46,327 bases of DNA from Actinomycetes bacterium. Lineage in GTDB: Bacteria; Actinomycetota; Acidimicrobiia; Acidimicrobiales; Acidimicrobiaceae. The position numbers and the translations under genes were made by a program. The notes under the pieces were generated by a model, which saw nothing but the letters and a program-made list of their open reading frames with translations, was not told the DNA's origin and made no database searches. The stretch lies in NCBI GenBank assembly GCA_021850605.1, contig JAJZLQ010000010.1, forward strand, positions 1 to 46,327, given 5' to 3'. Each line of letters begins with the position of its first letter. The first letter of the stretch is position 1. Positions 8,530 through 18,158 of this stretch are shown here, one piece after another.

Positions 8530-9454
8530 GGGCGGCCTGAAGCGCGGCTTTTGGTCCATGGGGCAGTTGGATCGTGAGGCGGCGGAGTCGCTGCTGGAGC
8601 GCGCCCGCCACCACGCCAACGGGCCAAGGCGATCGGATGTCCTCCACGGAGTGGAGATAGCCGCCCTCTTTTTCGAAACCTCGACACGTACCCGCGTCTC
8701 GTTCGAAGTGGCGGCCACCCGGCTCGGCGCCACCATGCTCCATTTCGATTCAAAGTCCTCCTCGCTCTCCAAGGGCGAGAGCCTGCACGACACGGTGGAG
8801 ACCATCGCCTCCTTTGGAGTGGACGGTATGGTCGTGCGCTCCTCCGCGGCAGGGGCCCCGCAGCTGATGGCAGACTGGACCGGGCTGAGAGTCGTCAACG
8901 CCGGTGACGGCGCACACCAGCATCCCAGCCAAGCTCTGCTCGACCTGTACACCCTCTCGGAGCGCCGGGGTTCTCCCGAGGCGCTTTCCGGCCTCAAGGT
9001 CGGGATCGTCGGAGACATTGCACATTCTCGGGTGGCAAGATCGCTTATGGAGGGCTTGGACCTTTTCGGGGCCGAGGTGACACTGGTCGGGCCCGCCACA
9101 CTTATGCCGCCGGAAGGGTTCAGGCCCGCCACCGAGGTGACCTCCGATTTCGACGAATGCCTTGGCGATCTGGACGTGGTATATCTGCTCCGCCTGCAGC
9201 AGGAGCGCATTGGCCAGGGGCTGATCCCCTCATTCGGGGAGTACGTGGCCAGGTATTCGCTCACCCGCGAGCGATACCGGCGTCTCAGGTCTGGAGTCGT
9301 GATCATGCATCCGGGTCCGGTGTATCCGGGAATGGAGGTTGACTCGGCGGTGATTGCCGCGGAGTCGTCGCTGGTGCGCTCCCAGACCAGGAATGGGGTG
9401 TTCGTGCGGATGGCAATCCTGGAAGCGGTGTTCGGCGATGGAGTCCTGGCGTGA
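8519..9454 (+). CDS. pyrB: aspartate carbamoyltransferase catalytic subunit
   Basis: A 311-residue enzyme joining carbamoyl phosphate to aspartate. The carbamoyl-phosphate motif S-T-R-T-R is at residues 55-59 (FFETSTRTRVSFE), the catalytic-loop Lys is at 85 (SLSKGESLHDT), and HQHPSQALLDLYT and NGVFVRMAILEAVFG follow. The start ATG lies inside the pyrR end and has GAGAGGGG upstream. No pyrI regulatory subunit is present. Odd point: the C-terminal motif usually HPGPxNRGxE reads HPGPVYPGMEV, with Pro where most homologues have Arg. Confidence 0.96.
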   Translation: MGTEGGLKRGFWSMGQLDREAAESLLERARHHANGPRRSDVLHGVEIAALFFETSTRTRVSFEVAATRLGATMLHFDSKSSSLSKGESLHDTVETIASFGVDGMVVRSSAAGAPQLMADWTGLRVVNAGDGAHQHPSQALLDLYTLSERRGSPEALSGLKVGIVGDIAHSRVARSLMEGLDLFGAEVTLVGPATLMPPEGFRPATEVTSDFDECLGDLDVVYLLRLQQERIGQGLIPSFGEYVARYSLTRERYRRLRSGVVIMHPGPVYPGMEVDSAVIAAESSLVRSQTRNGVFVRMAILEAVFGDGVLA

Positions 9455-10851
9455 GCGGCCGCCTCGTTTTCAAGGGTGGGCTGCTGCTCGATCGCGCCGG
9501 CATCCGCGCGGGTGATCTTGCCGTAGAAGGCGGTGTAATTGTCGCCGCGCAGACGGAGGTGGAGCCAAAGTCAGGCGACACGGTGGTCGATGCCGGTGGG
9601 GGAGTGGTGATTCCGGCGCTCGTCGACACGCACACCCATCTGCGCGTTCCAGGAGGCGAGGAGGCGGAGACCCTGGTAACCGGGACCATGGCCGCTGCGA
9701 TGGGCGGTTACGCCGCCTTGTTGGCCATGCCAAACACCACCCCTGCGCTGGACAGCCCGGCACGAATTGCGCAGATGCTTGCGGGTACGGTGAACCTGCC
9801 TGTTATGGTGCTTGCCTCCGGGGCGATCACCAAGGAGCGAGCTGGCACTGAACTCTCGCCGCTCGCTGCGCTGGCCAAAGCCGGTGTCAGGCTCGTCACC
9901 GACGATGGCTCAGGTGTCCAGGACGCGAATCTCATGCGACGTGCCCTGCAATATGGCGCTGAGCTGGGTCTCATAGTCGCAGAGCACTGCGAGGTGGAGT
10001 CCCTTTTCGGCGGCGGTGTGATGAACGAAGGGCCCCTTTCGGCGAACTTGGGGCTGCGTGGGATACCGGCGGTCGCCGAGGAGGTGATGGTCGCCAGAGA
10101 TATAGAGCTTGCCCGAGCCACGGGTGCGCGGCTTCATCTCCTTCACCTTTCCACCGGTCGTTCCGCCGCCCTGGTGGCGCGAGCCAAGGCCGATGGTGTT
10201 CCGGTGACCGCAGAGGTGACGCCGCACCATCTCCTTTTCACGGAGGATCTCCTGCTCGACTACGGATCGGTCTACAAGGTGAATCCCCCCCTGCGCGCAG
10301 ACGCTGACCGCCGCGCGCTCTGGAGGAGCCTTGCCCGCGGGGTCTTCGACGTAATTGGCACCGACCACGCTCCCCACCCACGCTGGCGTAAAGAGGCCAC
10401 CCTCGACGACGCCGCATTCGGGATGCTCGGGCTTCAGCACGCACTTCCTGCCGTCTATACCGGTGCCCTGGGCGCGATCGAGGAGGGGGTAAGGCCTGAG
10501 TGCCTTCCCCCGGAGGTGGCGGCTTCAATCACGAAACTCGGGATCGCCGAGATCAAGGAGGCCCGCCTGGGCTGGCTCTGGCTGATTGTCTCCCTGATGA
10601 GCTGGCAGCCCGCACGCCTGCTCGGTCTGGGGGAGGACTTTGTCGGCAGCCTTGCGCCGGGGGCCAGGGCGAACGTCGTGCTGTTCAATCAATCCTCCGA
10701 GTGGACACCTACTGCGATGTCGATCCTCTCCAAGGCGGGAAATTCACCCTATCTCGGCGTGCGCCTGGCGGGGAGGATTGAAGAAGTGGTTGTGGCCGGC
10801 CGCCGCCTGGTGGAGTCCGGAGAGCTAAGAAGCGAAGGGAATTGGCAGTGA
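9451..10851 (+). CDS. pyrC: dihydroorotase, class I
   Basis: A 466-residue amidohydrolase that cyclises carbamoyl-aspartate to dihydroorotate. The metal motif D-T-H-T-H-L-R sits at 59-65; VTDDGSGVQD, EHCEVESL, LHLLHLST and GTDHAPH supply the other expected metal and catalytic residues. The GTG start overlaps the pyrB stop (GTGA). It is longer than the usual ~430 residues: before the conserved LMSWQPARLLGLG there is an unusual segment, ITKLGIAEIKEARLGWLWLIV, where family members normally have a shorter helix. Confidence 0.95.
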   Translation: MSGRLVFKGGLLLDRAGIRAGDLAVEGGVIVAAQTEVEPKSGDTVVDAGGGVVIPALVDTHTHLRVPGGEEAETLVTGTMAAAMGGYAALLAMPNTTPALDSPARIAQMLAGTVNLPVMVLASGAITKERAGTELSPLAALAKAGVRLVTDDGSGVQDANLMRRALQYGAELGLIVAEHCEVESLFGGGVMNEGPLSANLGLRGIPAVAEEVMVARDIELARATGARLHLLHLSTGRSAALVARAKADGVPVTAEVTPHHLLFTEDLLLDYGSVYKVNPPLRADADRRALWRSLARGVFDVIGTDHAPHPRWRKEATLDDAAFGMLGLQHALPAVYTGALGAIEEGVRPECLPPEVAASITKLGIAEIKEARLGWLWLIVSLMSWQPARLLGLGEDFVGSLAPGARANVVLFNQSSEWTPTAMSILSKAGNSPYLGVRLAGRIEEVVVAGRRLVESGELRSEGNWQ

Positions 10852-11969
10852 TCTACAGGACCGAGACGTTCTCAGCGACACCCGGATGGCTTGTCCTTTC
10901 GGACGGGACGGCCTTCGAGGGGGAGGTCGTCTCCGCGGATCCTCTGGAGAGCGAGGGCGTCCTTGCCGGGGGTGAGGTGGTATTCAACACTGCGCTCACG
11001 GGATATCAGGAGGTGGCGACCGACCCCTCGTACGCGGGCCAATTTGTGGCCTTTACCAATCCGCAGATCGGTAACTACGGATGCAATGACACCGACATGG
11101 AGTCTGCGAAAGTCCGGGCCTCCGGAATAGTGGTGCGAGACTACTCCGAGCTCTATTCCAACTACCGCGCCACGGGCTCCTTGCTCGAGTTGACCGGCGC
11201 CGCCCGAGTGCCCCTCTTCTCGGGAGTGGACACCCGGGCACTCACCCGCCACGTTCGCTCCCACGGTGCGCTGGGGGCGGTCATAGGTACCGGCTCCCGT
11301 GCCGAACTTGCCGCAGCCGCCGGTGAACATTTGACGACAACGGGCAAGGACCTGGCCTCGGGTGCGGGGCGGAGCACGCGTCTGGCCGTGCCGGGCGAGG
11401 GTCCCAAGGTGGTCGCCATCGACTACGGGATGAAGACCTCGATAATTCGCCAGCTCGCGCAATACTTTGACTTGGTCGTCCTGCCCGCTACCTCCACAGC
11501 TCAGGAGGTGCTGTCCGAGTCCCCTGCGGGCGTCTTCGTCTCCAACGGGCCAGGCGATCCGGCCGCGATCACGCACTCCGACGCGCAGTTGCAGGGAATC
11601 ATGGGGAAGGTACCCCTCTTCGGGATCTGCCTAGGACATCAGCTCATCGCCCGGGCCATCGGAGCCAGGACCTACAAGCTTGAGTTCGGTCATCATGGCG
11701 GGAATCACCCGGTTTCGCGGCTTTCCGACCGGGTGGTGGAGATCACCAGTCAGAACCACAACTACGCGGTGGATCGGGAGTCCCTGCAGAGTGCCGTGGT
11801 ACCGGCCAAGGTGACGCATGTGAACCTGAACGACGGAGTGGTCGAGGGATTCGCCCTGCCCGACGAGCGGACCATATCGGTGCAGTACCACCCCGAGGCC
11901 GCGCCCGGTCCTCATGACTCCTTTTACCTGTTCGAGCAGTTCTACCAGATGGTCGCCGAGGCGCGATAA
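10848..11969 (+). CDS. carA: carbamoyl-phosphate synthase small (glutaminase) subunit
   Basis: A 373-residue glutamine amidotransferase feeding ammonia to CarB. The N-terminal CPSase small-subunit domain has LSDGTAFEGEVV and FNTALTGYQEVATDPSYAGQ. The class I amidotransferase domain has its nucleophile Cys near 261 (FGICLGHQLIA) and His348/Glu350 (QYHPEA). The GTG overlaps the pyrC stop (GTGA) with AAGGGA seven bases upstream; a TTG two codons earlier is the alternative. Confidence 0.96.
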   Translation: MIYRTETFSATPGWLVLSDGTAFEGEVVSADPLESEGVLAGGEVVFNTALTGYQEVATDPSYAGQFVAFTNPQIGNYGCNDTDMESAKVRASGIVVRDYSELYSNYRATGSLLELTGAARVPLFSGVDTRALTRHVRSHGALGAVIGTGSRAELAAAAGEHLTTTGKDLASGAGRSTRLAVPGEGPKVVAIDYGMKTSIIRQLAQYFDLVVLPATSTAQEVLSESPAGVFVSNGPGDPAAITHSDAQLQGIMGKVPLFGICLGHQLIARAIGARTYKLEFGHHGGNHPVSRLSDRVVEITSQNHNYAVDRESLQSAVVPAKVTHVNLNDGVVEGFALPDERTISVQYHPEAAPGPHDSFYLFEQFYQMVAEAR

Positions 11970-11996
11970 CCCAGATTTGAACAGAGCGGAGAGAAA

Positions 11997-14900
11997 TTGC
12001 CCAGAAGAGACGACCTAAGTTCCATCCTGGTGATCGGTTCAGGCCCGATCGTCATAGGCCAGGCCTGCGAGTTCGATTACTCCGGCACCCAGGCTTGCCG
12101 CGTCCTCAAGGAGGAGGGCTATCGGGTGGTGCTGGCCAATTCCAACCCGGCCACCATCATGACCGACCCGGGATTCGCCGACGCGACCTATATCGAGCCG
12201 CTGGAGGCGACGGTGTTGGAGGCCATCATCGCCAAGGAGCGCCCTGACGCGCTGCTTCCCACCCTCGGTGGGCAGACTGCGCTCAACCTGGCCATGCAGC
12301 TGCACGAATCAGGGGTGTTGACGAGCTATGGCGTGGAGCTGATCGGTGCCAACGCCTTGGCGATCGAGACGGCGGAGAATCGCGAGCTCTTCAAGGCGGC
12401 GATGCAGGACATCGGCCTTCGGGTCCCGCGTAGCGGTTTTGCCTACACCCTTGAGGAGGCGATGGAGGTTGCGGTCGAGATCGGATTTCCGATCGTGGTC
12501 CGGCCGTCCTACATCCTCGGTGGTGCCGGCACCGGCATCGCCAAGGACGAGGACGAGTTCGCTGAGATCGCCCGCTTTGGCCTCGCGGCCTCCCCAATCT
12601 CCGAGATCCTCGTCGAGGAGTCGATAGCCGGGTGGAAGGAGTTCGAGCTCGAGGTCATGCGCGACGGAGCCGATAACGCCGTTATCGTCTGCTCGATCGA
12701 GAATCTGGACCCGATGGGGGTTCATACCGGCGACTCGATCACGGTCGCACCGGCGCAAACGCTTACCGACGTCGAGTACCAGCTGATGCGGGACGCCGCG
12801 TTCAGGGTGATCCGGCGAATCGGTGTGGAGACAGGTGGGTCGAACATCCAATTCGCGGTGAACCCTGCCGACGGCGAGATGGTCGTTATCGAGATGAACC
12901 CGAGAGTCTCGCGTTCGAGCGCCCTGGCATCCAAGGCGACCGGCTTCCCGATCGCCAAGATCGCCACCAAGCTCGCCGTGGGCTACCGCTTGGACGAGGT
13001 TCGCAACGACATAACCAGGCTTACCCCGGCTTCCTTCGAGCCTTCCATCGACTACGTGGTGACCAAGGTTCCGCGCTGGGCCTTCGAGAAGTTCCCCGGG
13101 GTCGCCCCGATCCTTTCGACCAGGATGCAGTCCGTCGGCGAGGCGATGGCAATCGGCCGAACCTTCGCCGAGTCTCTGCAGAAGGCGCTTCGGTCCATAG
13201 AGCTCGGTCGCTGGGGCTTGGGTGCCGATCCGGCGGACAAGGAGCTCGAGGGTGTCGAGGTCGGCGAGTTGGTGAGCAGGGCTTCAGTCGCAACCCCCAA
13301 CCGCATATTCGAGGTGGAGGCGGCCATGCGGGCGGGGGCGAGCGTGGAAGATCTCTATGCGACCACGCAGATCGATCCCTGGTTTCTGCACCAGATCATG
13401 CGCATCGTCCAGGAGAAGGAGGCATGGAAGGGGCACGAGTTCGTTCGCGGAACCGCCTCGGAGATCGCCGACGTCTTCTCCAAGCGGGACTTCATGCGCG
13501 CAAAGCGGCTCGGCTTTTCCGATGCCCAACTTGCCCATCTGCTTGGGGTGGACGCGGTCGAACTCACTGGCGCGCGCAAGCTTGTTGGTGTTCCAACGAT
13601 ATTCAAAACGGTCGATACCTGCGCCGCTGAGTTTGAAGCCAAGACGCCGTATCATTACTCCTCCTACGACGCGGAGACCGAGGTGCGCACGGGAGCGAAG
13701 CCGAAGGTGATCATCCTCGGCTCCGGGCCGAACCGTATCGGCCAGGGAATCGAGTTCGACTACTGCTGCGTGCATGCGAGTTATGCGCTGCGCGAAGCCG
13801 GATACGAGACCATTATGGTCAACTGCAATCCGGAAACCGTCTCCACGGACTACGACACCTCGGACAAGCTCTACCTTGAGCCGCTCTTCCCGGAAGACCT
13901 TCGCGAGGTGATCGAGGCCGAGACCGCCGGTGGCGCTCCGCTGCACGGGGTCATTGTCAGCCTCGGCGGCCAGACGCCCCTCAAGCTGGCGCAGTCGATC
14001 TCGCCGGCACTGGTGCTGGGAACCTCACCCGACTCCATCGATGCGGCCGAGGACCGCAAACGCTGGGCCGCCCTCTGCGACGAGCTGCGCATTCCTCAGC
14101 CGGCCGGAGCCACCGTCACCTCATTGCCCGAGGCGCTTGCGGCGGTGACCGATATCGGTTATCCGGTTCTAGTCAGGCCGTCTTACGTGTTGGGCGGAAG
14201 GGCCATGGAGATCGTCTACGACCGCGAGGAGCTGGTCGAAGCCTTCTCCCGGTTGGAGAAGCTTTCGGCCGAGGGCGAACATGCAAAGGATCGCCCAATT
14301 CTGATCGACTCCTTCCTGGAGGACGCGATAGAGGTCGATGTCGATGCCATCAGGGACGCCGGGGGAGATTTCCTGCTGGGCGGGATCATGGAGCATATCG
14401 AGGAGGCGGGAATCCATTCGGGTGACTCCGCATGTGTGATCCCTCCCATCACCCTGGCTGCCGACACGATTGCCACCCTCGAGGCTTATACGCGTGCCAT
14501 TGCCGATTCCCTAGAGGTGGTCGGACTCATCAACGTTCAGTACGCGGTGAAGGCGGGCCAGGTCTTCGTTATCGAGGCCAATCCACGCGCTTCACGGACA
14601 GTGCCCTTCGTGTCCAAGGCCACCGCGGTGCCCCTGGTCAAGATCGCCACTTTGATAATGGCGGGCGAGAGCATCGCCTCACTCGAAGCACGAGGAATCT
14701 TCGAGCGCAAGGGGGAGGCACCTTATTACTCGGTCAAGGAGGCGGTGCTGCCCTTCTCCCGCTTCCCCTCGTCGGACACGCTTCTCGGTCCGGAGATGCG
14801 CTCGACGGGCGAGGTCATGGGAATCGACAGCGATTTCGCCATGGCGTTCGCAAAGAGCCAGCTCGCAGCGGGGCAGAACCTTCCATCGGAGGGCGACATC

Positions 14901-15305
14901 TTCCTATCGCTTGCCGACAAGGACAAGCCTGCCGGTGTTGAGCTGGCCAAGGGCCTGGATTCGCTCGGCTTTGGCCTGGTAGCCACTTCGGGAACGGCGG
15001 ATTTCCTGAAGCGCTATGGCATCGAGGTTGCGAACGTGGTGGGCAAGCTGGGCGAGATCAAGGAAGGCGAGCTCGATGCGGTTTCGCTGATCTCGTCCGG
15101 GTCGGTCGGTCTGGTCGTGAACACTCCGCGGGGCAGAGGTCCGCGCGGGGATGGCTATCACATTCGCACCGCGGCCAACAAGTACAAGGTTCCCTGCATC
15201 ACCACCATGTCAGCCGCCCTCGCCGCGGTGCGGGCGCTGGGTGCGATGGCCGCTGGTGATCTGGTGGTGAAAAGCATCCAGGAGCACCATGCCGAGAGCG
15301 CATAA
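11997..15305 (+). CDS. carB: carbamoyl-phosphate synthase large subunit
   Basis: A 1102-residue, full-length enzyme making carbamoyl phosphate for UMP and arginine. Two homologous ATP-grasp halves are visible: [22 protein letters not shown] at the start and [21 protein letters not shown] near residue 570. The matching phosphate-loop segments are [15 protein letters not shown] and [15 protein letters not shown]. The C-terminal ~150 residues form the allosteric MGS-like domain ([22 protein letters not shown]). The start is TTG with GGAGAG a few bases upstream; no better in-frame start precedes the core. It lies 27 bp after carA. Confidence 0.97.
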   Translation: MPRRDDLSSILVIGSGPIVIGQACEFDYSGTQACRVLKEEGYRVVLANSNPATIMTDPGFADATYIEPLEATVLEAIIAKERPDALLPTLGGQTALNLAMQLHESGVLTSYGVELIGANALAIETAENRELFKAAMQDIGLRVPRSGFAYTLEEAMEVAVEIGFPIVVRPSYILGGAGTGIAKDEDEFAEIARFGLAASPISEILVEESIAGWKEFELEVMRDGADNAVIVCSIENLDPMGVHTGDSITVAPAQTLTDVEYQLMRDAAFRVIRRIGVETGGSNIQFAVNPADGEMVVIEMNPRVSRSSALASKATGFPIAKIATKLAVGYRLDEVRNDITRLTPASFEPSIDYVVTKVPRWAFEKFPGVAPILSTRMQSVGEAMAIGRTFAESLQKALRSIELGRWGLGADPADKELEGVEVGELVSRASVATPNRIFEVEAAMRAGASVEDLYATTQIDPWFLHQIMRIVQEKEAWKGHEFVRGTASEIADVFSKRDFMRAKRLGFSDAQLAHLLGVDAVELTGARKLVGVPTIFKTVDTCAAEFEAKTPYHYSSYDAETEVRTGAKPKVIILGSGPNRIGQGIEFDYCCVHASYALREAGYETIMVNCNPETVSTDYDTSDKLYLEPLFPEDLREVIEAETAGGAPLHGVIVSLGGQTPLKLAQSISPALVLGTSPDSIDAAEDRKRWAALCDELRIPQPAGATVTSLPEALAAVTDIGYPVLVRPSYVLGGRAMEIVYDREELVEAFSRLEKLSAEGEHAKDRPILIDSFLEDAIEVDVDAIRDAGGDFLLGGIMEHIEEAGIHSGDSACVIPPITLAADTIATLEAYTRAIADSLEVVGLINVQYAVKAGQVFVIEANPRASRTVPFVSKATAVPLVKIATLIMAGESIASLEARGIFERKGEAPYYSVKEAVLPFSRFPSSDTLLGPEMRSTGEVMGIDSDFAMAFAKSQLAAGQNLPSEGDIFLSLADKDKPAGVELAKGLDSLGFGLVATSGTADFLKRYGIEVANVVGKLGEIKEGELDAVSLISSGSVGLVVNTPRGRGPRGDGYHIRTAANKYKVPCITTMSAALAAVRALGAMAAGDLVVKSIQEHHAESA

Positions 15306-15329
15306 CCGGTGCCCGCGAGGGTGTAGCTC

Positions 15330-15338
15330 TGATAGCGT
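15330..15338 (+). promoter_or_regulatory. extended -10 promoter candidate between carB and pyrD
   Basis: TGATAGCGT matches the TGnTAnnnT extended -10 pattern and lies 25 bp after carB, about 34 bp before the small leader ORF. No clear -35 is present, which an extended -10 may not need. It would allow pyrD and the genes after it to be expressed apart from pyrR-carB. Confidence 0.35.
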
Positions 15339-15372
15339 GCGGGTGGGCGGCCGTCCAACCCGGGAGAGGGCC

Positions 15373-15426
15373 ATGGCGCAAACAGGCTGGTGGCCGAGCA
15401 CAGAAGTGCCCGCACGCCATGATTGA
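15373..15426 (+). CDS. possible 17-residue leader peptide overlapping pyrD
   Basis: The frame encodes MAQTGWWPSTEVPARHD. It has one of the best ribosome-binding sites in the window, GGGAG (15362-15366) six bases before the ATG. Its stop TGA lies eight bases inside pyrD, in another frame. pyrD itself has only a poor Shine-Dalgarno. The arrangement could couple pyrD translation to the leader or sense something. A chance ATG next to a G-rich run is also possible. Confidence 0.4.
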   Translation: MAQTGWWPSTEVPARHD

Positions 15427-16360
15427 TCTCGCTACACGTCTCGGCGATTCAGTTGCTTTGAGCAACCCGGTTATGACCGCGTCCGGAACCGCGGGATTCT
15501 CCACCGAGCTCAACGGATATTTTGAGATGCGCCGGCTTGGAGCATTCGTGACCAAGTCGTTGGCCCATTTTGCAACCGAGGGGAACCCCTCGCCCAGGGC
15601 CGCCGGAGCAGGTCCCGCGATGCTCAACTCGGTCGGGCTGGCGGGGCCGGGGATACAGGCATGGAGGGCCGAGCACGCGCCGCTACTCGCCCGGCTTGGC
15701 ATCCCGACATTCGTCTCCATCTGGGGGCGCACGGTGGCTGACTACGAAAAGGCTGTGGGCCAGTTATCGGGGTTAGGGGATTTCGCCATCGGGATAGAGG
15801 TAAACATCTCCTGTCCCAACATCGAGGATCGTGGCAAGATGTTCGCGCACTCGCCACAAGTGGTTGCCGAAGTGATGGACGCAACGGCGGGGGCGGACCT
15901 GCCCAGAACCGTGAAGCTGTCCCCCAATACCCACCTGATCCTCGAGGTTGCCGATGTGGCGAGGGCCAAAGGCGCTGCCGGCGCGGTCCTGGTCAATACG
16001 GCTATGGGCTTGGGCATAGACTCCGGACTCCTTATTCCGACCCTCGGGGCTAAGGGGGGTGGGGTGTCGGGCCCCGCACTGCACCCCATCGCTTTGCGCG
16101 CGGTGTACGAGTGCCATGCTGCATTTCCGAACTTCCCTCTTGTCGGCGTAGGGGGCGTCTCCACGGCGCGCGAGGCGATTGCGATGCTTGCGGCCGGCGC
16201 GAGCGCAGTGCAGGTGGGGACGGCATCCTTCGTCGAGCCGCGCGCGGCGTCACGCATCCTTGCCGAGCTTCCCGCCTCCATGGAAAGGCTTGGCTTCTCC
16301 AGAGTGAGCGACCTGGTGGGTCTGGCGCACCGAGGCGGCATTGCCGGCACCAACCGTTGA
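15419..16360 (+). CDS. pyrD: dihydroorotate dehydrogenase, class 1B-like catalytic subunit
   Basis: A 313-residue FMN TIM-barrel enzyme oxidising dihydroorotate. PVMTASGTAGFSTELNGYFEMRRLGAFVTK, GNPSPR and MLNSVGLAGPG are class 1B-type. The catalytic base is Cys132 in NISCPNIEDRG, which marks a cytosolic class 1 enzyme rather than the quinone-linked class 2. GVGGVSTAREAIAMLAAGASAVQVGTA binds the FMN phosphate. Class 1B enzymes normally pair with PyrK for electron transfer to NAD, but no pyrK is present here. Between carB and pyrD there is only a 113-bp gap with a candidate promoter and leader ORF. Confidence 0.94.
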   Translation: MIDLATRLGDSVALSNPVMTASGTAGFSTELNGYFEMRRLGAFVTKSLAHFATEGNPSPRAAGAGPAMLNSVGLAGPGIQAWRAEHAPLLARLGIPTFVSIWGRTVADYEKAVGQLSGLGDFAIGIEVNISCPNIEDRGKMFAHSPQVVAEVMDATAGADLPRTVKLSPNTHLILEVADVARAKGAAGAVLVNTAMGLGIDSGLLIPTLGAKGGGVSGPALHPIALRAVYECHAAFPNFPLVGVGGVSTAREAIAMLAAGASAVQVGTASFVEPRAASRILAELPASMERLGFSRVSDLVGLAHRGGIAGTNR

Positions 16361-16385
16361 GGAGGTTGAGGCCCCGGTGTATGGA

Positions 16386-17084
16386 ATGACTGGACGCACA
16401 AAGGGGATGGACCGGTTGGCAATAGCGCTCGACACCGACGACTCGGTGGAAGCGCTCCGGTGGGCCCGTGATTATCGTGACGTCTTCGGATTCGCCAAGG
16501 TCGGCCTGGAACTTTTTACCAGTGAAGGGCCTGGGATCATCTACGCCTTGCGTGAACTCGGCTACAAGGTCTTCCTCGATCTCAAGATGCATGACATCCC
16601 CAACACGGTTAAGCGCGCGGCTCGCGTCGTGGGGGGCTATGGAGTGGACTTGCTGACCGTGCACGCGGTGGGCGGTGTGCCGATGCTGCGCGCGGCAGTC
16701 GAGGGACTTTCCGAAGGCGCGGCCGCGGCGGGATCCGTAACAGAGCCCCGGGTTCTGGCGGTCACATTCCTGACCAGCGATCCTGAGGTGGATCAAATTG
16801 CCTTCGTCGCGCGGCTCGATGCGGCGGCGGAGGCGGGATGTGGCGGATATGTCTGCGCCGCGGCGGAGGTGGAGATGGCCAAGGAGCGTCACCCCGAACT
16901 TTTCGCGCTCGTGCCCGGAATCAGATTCAAAGGGGCGGAGGCCGATGATCAGGGCAGGGTGGCGACCCCGTCGGTCGCGCTCGCCAAGGGGGCTGACCTC
17001 ATAGTGATCGGACGCAGCGTGACCAGGGCGGCTGATCCGGCTGTCGCGATTGCCATGCTCAAGGCCGAAGCCGCGGCGTTCTAA
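16386..17084 (+). CDS. pyrF: orotidine 5'-phosphate decarboxylase
   Basis: About 232 residues; the last step of UMP synthesis. The catalytic tetrad motif D-x-K-x-x-D is at about residues 65-70 (FLDLKMHDIPNT). LAIALDTDD starts the barrel, and VPGIRFKGAEADDQGRVATP with DLIVIGRSVTRAADP binds the phosphate. The start is uncertain. GGAGG at 16361-16365 favours GTG 16377; ATG 16386 and ATG 16407 are alternatives. It follows pyrD closely. The sequence is of the short bacterial class I type. Confidence 0.94.
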   Translation: MTGRTKGMDRLAIALDTDDSVEALRWARDYRDVFGFAKVGLELFTSEGPGIIYALRELGYKVFLDLKMHDIPNTVKRAARVVGGYGVDLLTVHAVGGVPMLRAAVEGLSEGAAAAGSVTEPRVLAVTFLTSDPEVDQIAFVARLDAAAEAGCGGYVCAAAEVEMAKERHPELFALVPGIRFKGAEADDQGRVATPSVALAKGADLIVIGRSVTRAADPAVAIAMLKAEAAAF

Positions 17085-17192
17085 CCCCGTTCTTGGCATC
17101 CATGCAGGTCGCAGGGGGGCTCAGCCGGCACTTATTTTGCACGAAAACGGACTTTTTTCCTGCAAAGGGGCACAACGGGCAGTTCGCTGGGG

Positions 17193-17198
17193 TATTTT
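17193..17198 (+). promoter_or_regulatory. -10 element of a probable leaderless mihF promoter
   Basis: TATTTT is separated from the mihF ATG by seven bases, so transcription would begin at or beside the start codon. No Shine-Dalgarno precedes the ATG, in keeping with a leaderless message. The 120-bp gap after pyrF is unusually A/T-rich, with runs such as CTTTTTTCC and TTATTTTGC. Confidence 0.5.
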
Positions 17199-17205
17199 CA
17201 CTCTT

Positions 17206-17526
17206 ATGCCATTGCCTCCATCATTGACACCACAACAGAGATCCGATGCGCTACGCAAGGCCGCCGAGGCCAGGAAGCAGCGCGCTGAGATCAAGGAGAA
17301 GCTGAAGCTCGGCACCGTAACCCTCGCCGAGCTGCTGGAGCGTGCTTCGACTGACGAGCTGGTGGGGAAGATGAAGGTCTCCTCCGTGCTCGAGGCGTTG
17401 CCTGGTATCGGCAAGGTTCGCTGCCAGAAGATCATGGAGGCGGTCGGGATCAACGAAACCCGCCGCCTGCAGGGTCTCGGTGTAAAGCAGAAGGCGAGCC
17501 TTCTGCAGGAAGCGACCAAGGCGTAA
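17206..17526 (+). CDS. mihF: actinobacterial integration host factor (mIHF)
   Basis: A 106-residue nucleoid protein. A long basic helix (RSDALRKAAEARKQRAEIKEKLKLG) leads to the helix-two-turns-helix core with LPGIGKVRCQKIMEAVGI, the DNA-contacting G-I-G-K loop. Length and sequence match mIHF of mycobacteria and streptomycetes, an essential DNA-bending factor. The pyrF-mihF-gmk-rpoZ neighbourhood is typical of Actinobacteria. I placed the start at MPLPPSLTPQQRSD; the longer frame would overlap pyrF. Confidence 0.93.
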   Translation: MPLPPSLTPQQRSDALRKAAEARKQRAEIKEKLKLGTVTLAELLERASTDELVGKMKVSSVLEALPGIGKVRCQKIMEAVGINETRRLQGLGVKQKASLLQEATKA

Positions 17527-17538
17527 AGCCTACTCGTC

Positions 17539-18099
17539 TTGATATTCGTTCTGTGCGGACCCGGAGGGGTGGGCAAAGGTACTGTCGCCTCCCTGCTCTG
17601 CCAACGAAACGAGTGGCTCGCCCTTTCCAAATCCTGGACCACCCGTAAGCGCCGCGAGGGGGAGTCCGAGGACGCATACGTATTTGTGGACCAGGCTCAC
17701 TTCAAGGCCGCCGTGGAAGCGGATGGCTTTTTGGAGTGGGCCTGGTTTCTTGAGAACCTCTATGGCACGCCGCTTCCAGGCGGTGAATACCTGGGCTGTG
17801 AGCGGCACATTCTGCTTGAAATAGACGTCCAGGGCGCTGCTCAGGTTCGTGAGAGGGTGCCTGGAGCGGTAATCGTCGTGCTCATGCCGCCAAGCGAGGA
17901 AGAGTTGATGCGGCGCCTGCGGGGGCGTGGTGACGACCCGTCCCACGTGGTGGCGAGGATGCGTCTTGCGGCCGAAGAGATCAAGGCGGCGGTGGCGATC
18001 GGGGCTCGCAGCGTTGTCAACGACGATTTGGATAGGACGGTGGCCGAAGTAGGTGGCATTTTCCGCGCTGCCGCGGAGGAGCGCTGCGGGGGAACCTAG
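17539..18099 (+). CDS. gmk: guanylate kinase
   Basis: A 186-residue enzyme converting GMP to GDP. The P-loop GPGGVGKGT lies at residues 7-15. SKSWTTRKRREGESEDAYVFV stands where the family has S-x-S-x-T-T-R-x-x-R-x-G-E, and ILLEIDVQGAAQVRE and MRRLRGRG follow. The start must be TTG: the frame has a stop (the mihF TAA) only four codons upstream, and the P-loop begins at residue 7. It is in the same frame as mihF, and no Shine-Dalgarno is visible. Confidence 0.93.
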   Translation: MIFVLCGPGGVGKGTVASLLCQRNEWLALSKSWTTRKRREGESEDAYVFVDQAHFKAAVEADGFLEWAWFLENLYGTPLPGGEYLGCERHILLEIDVQGAAQVRERVPGAVIVVLMPPSEEELMRRLRGRGDDPSHVVARMRLAAEEIKAAVAIGARSVVNDDLDRTVAEVGGIFRAAAEERCGGT

Positions 18100-18121
18100 C
18101 CAGCTCGCCGTCGGCACCGGC

Positions 18122-18127
18122 TATGCT
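18122..18127 (+). promoter_or_regulatory. -10 element upstream of rpoZ
   Basis: TATGCT lies 31 bp before the rpoZ start and about 20 bp after gmk. GTGAGG precedes the start codon, so this would be a leadered message. The -35 region shows no clear TTGACA. Confidence 0.35.
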
Positions 18128-18158
18128 TGATGGCCGTATCCGAGAGTGAGGTTCTTAC

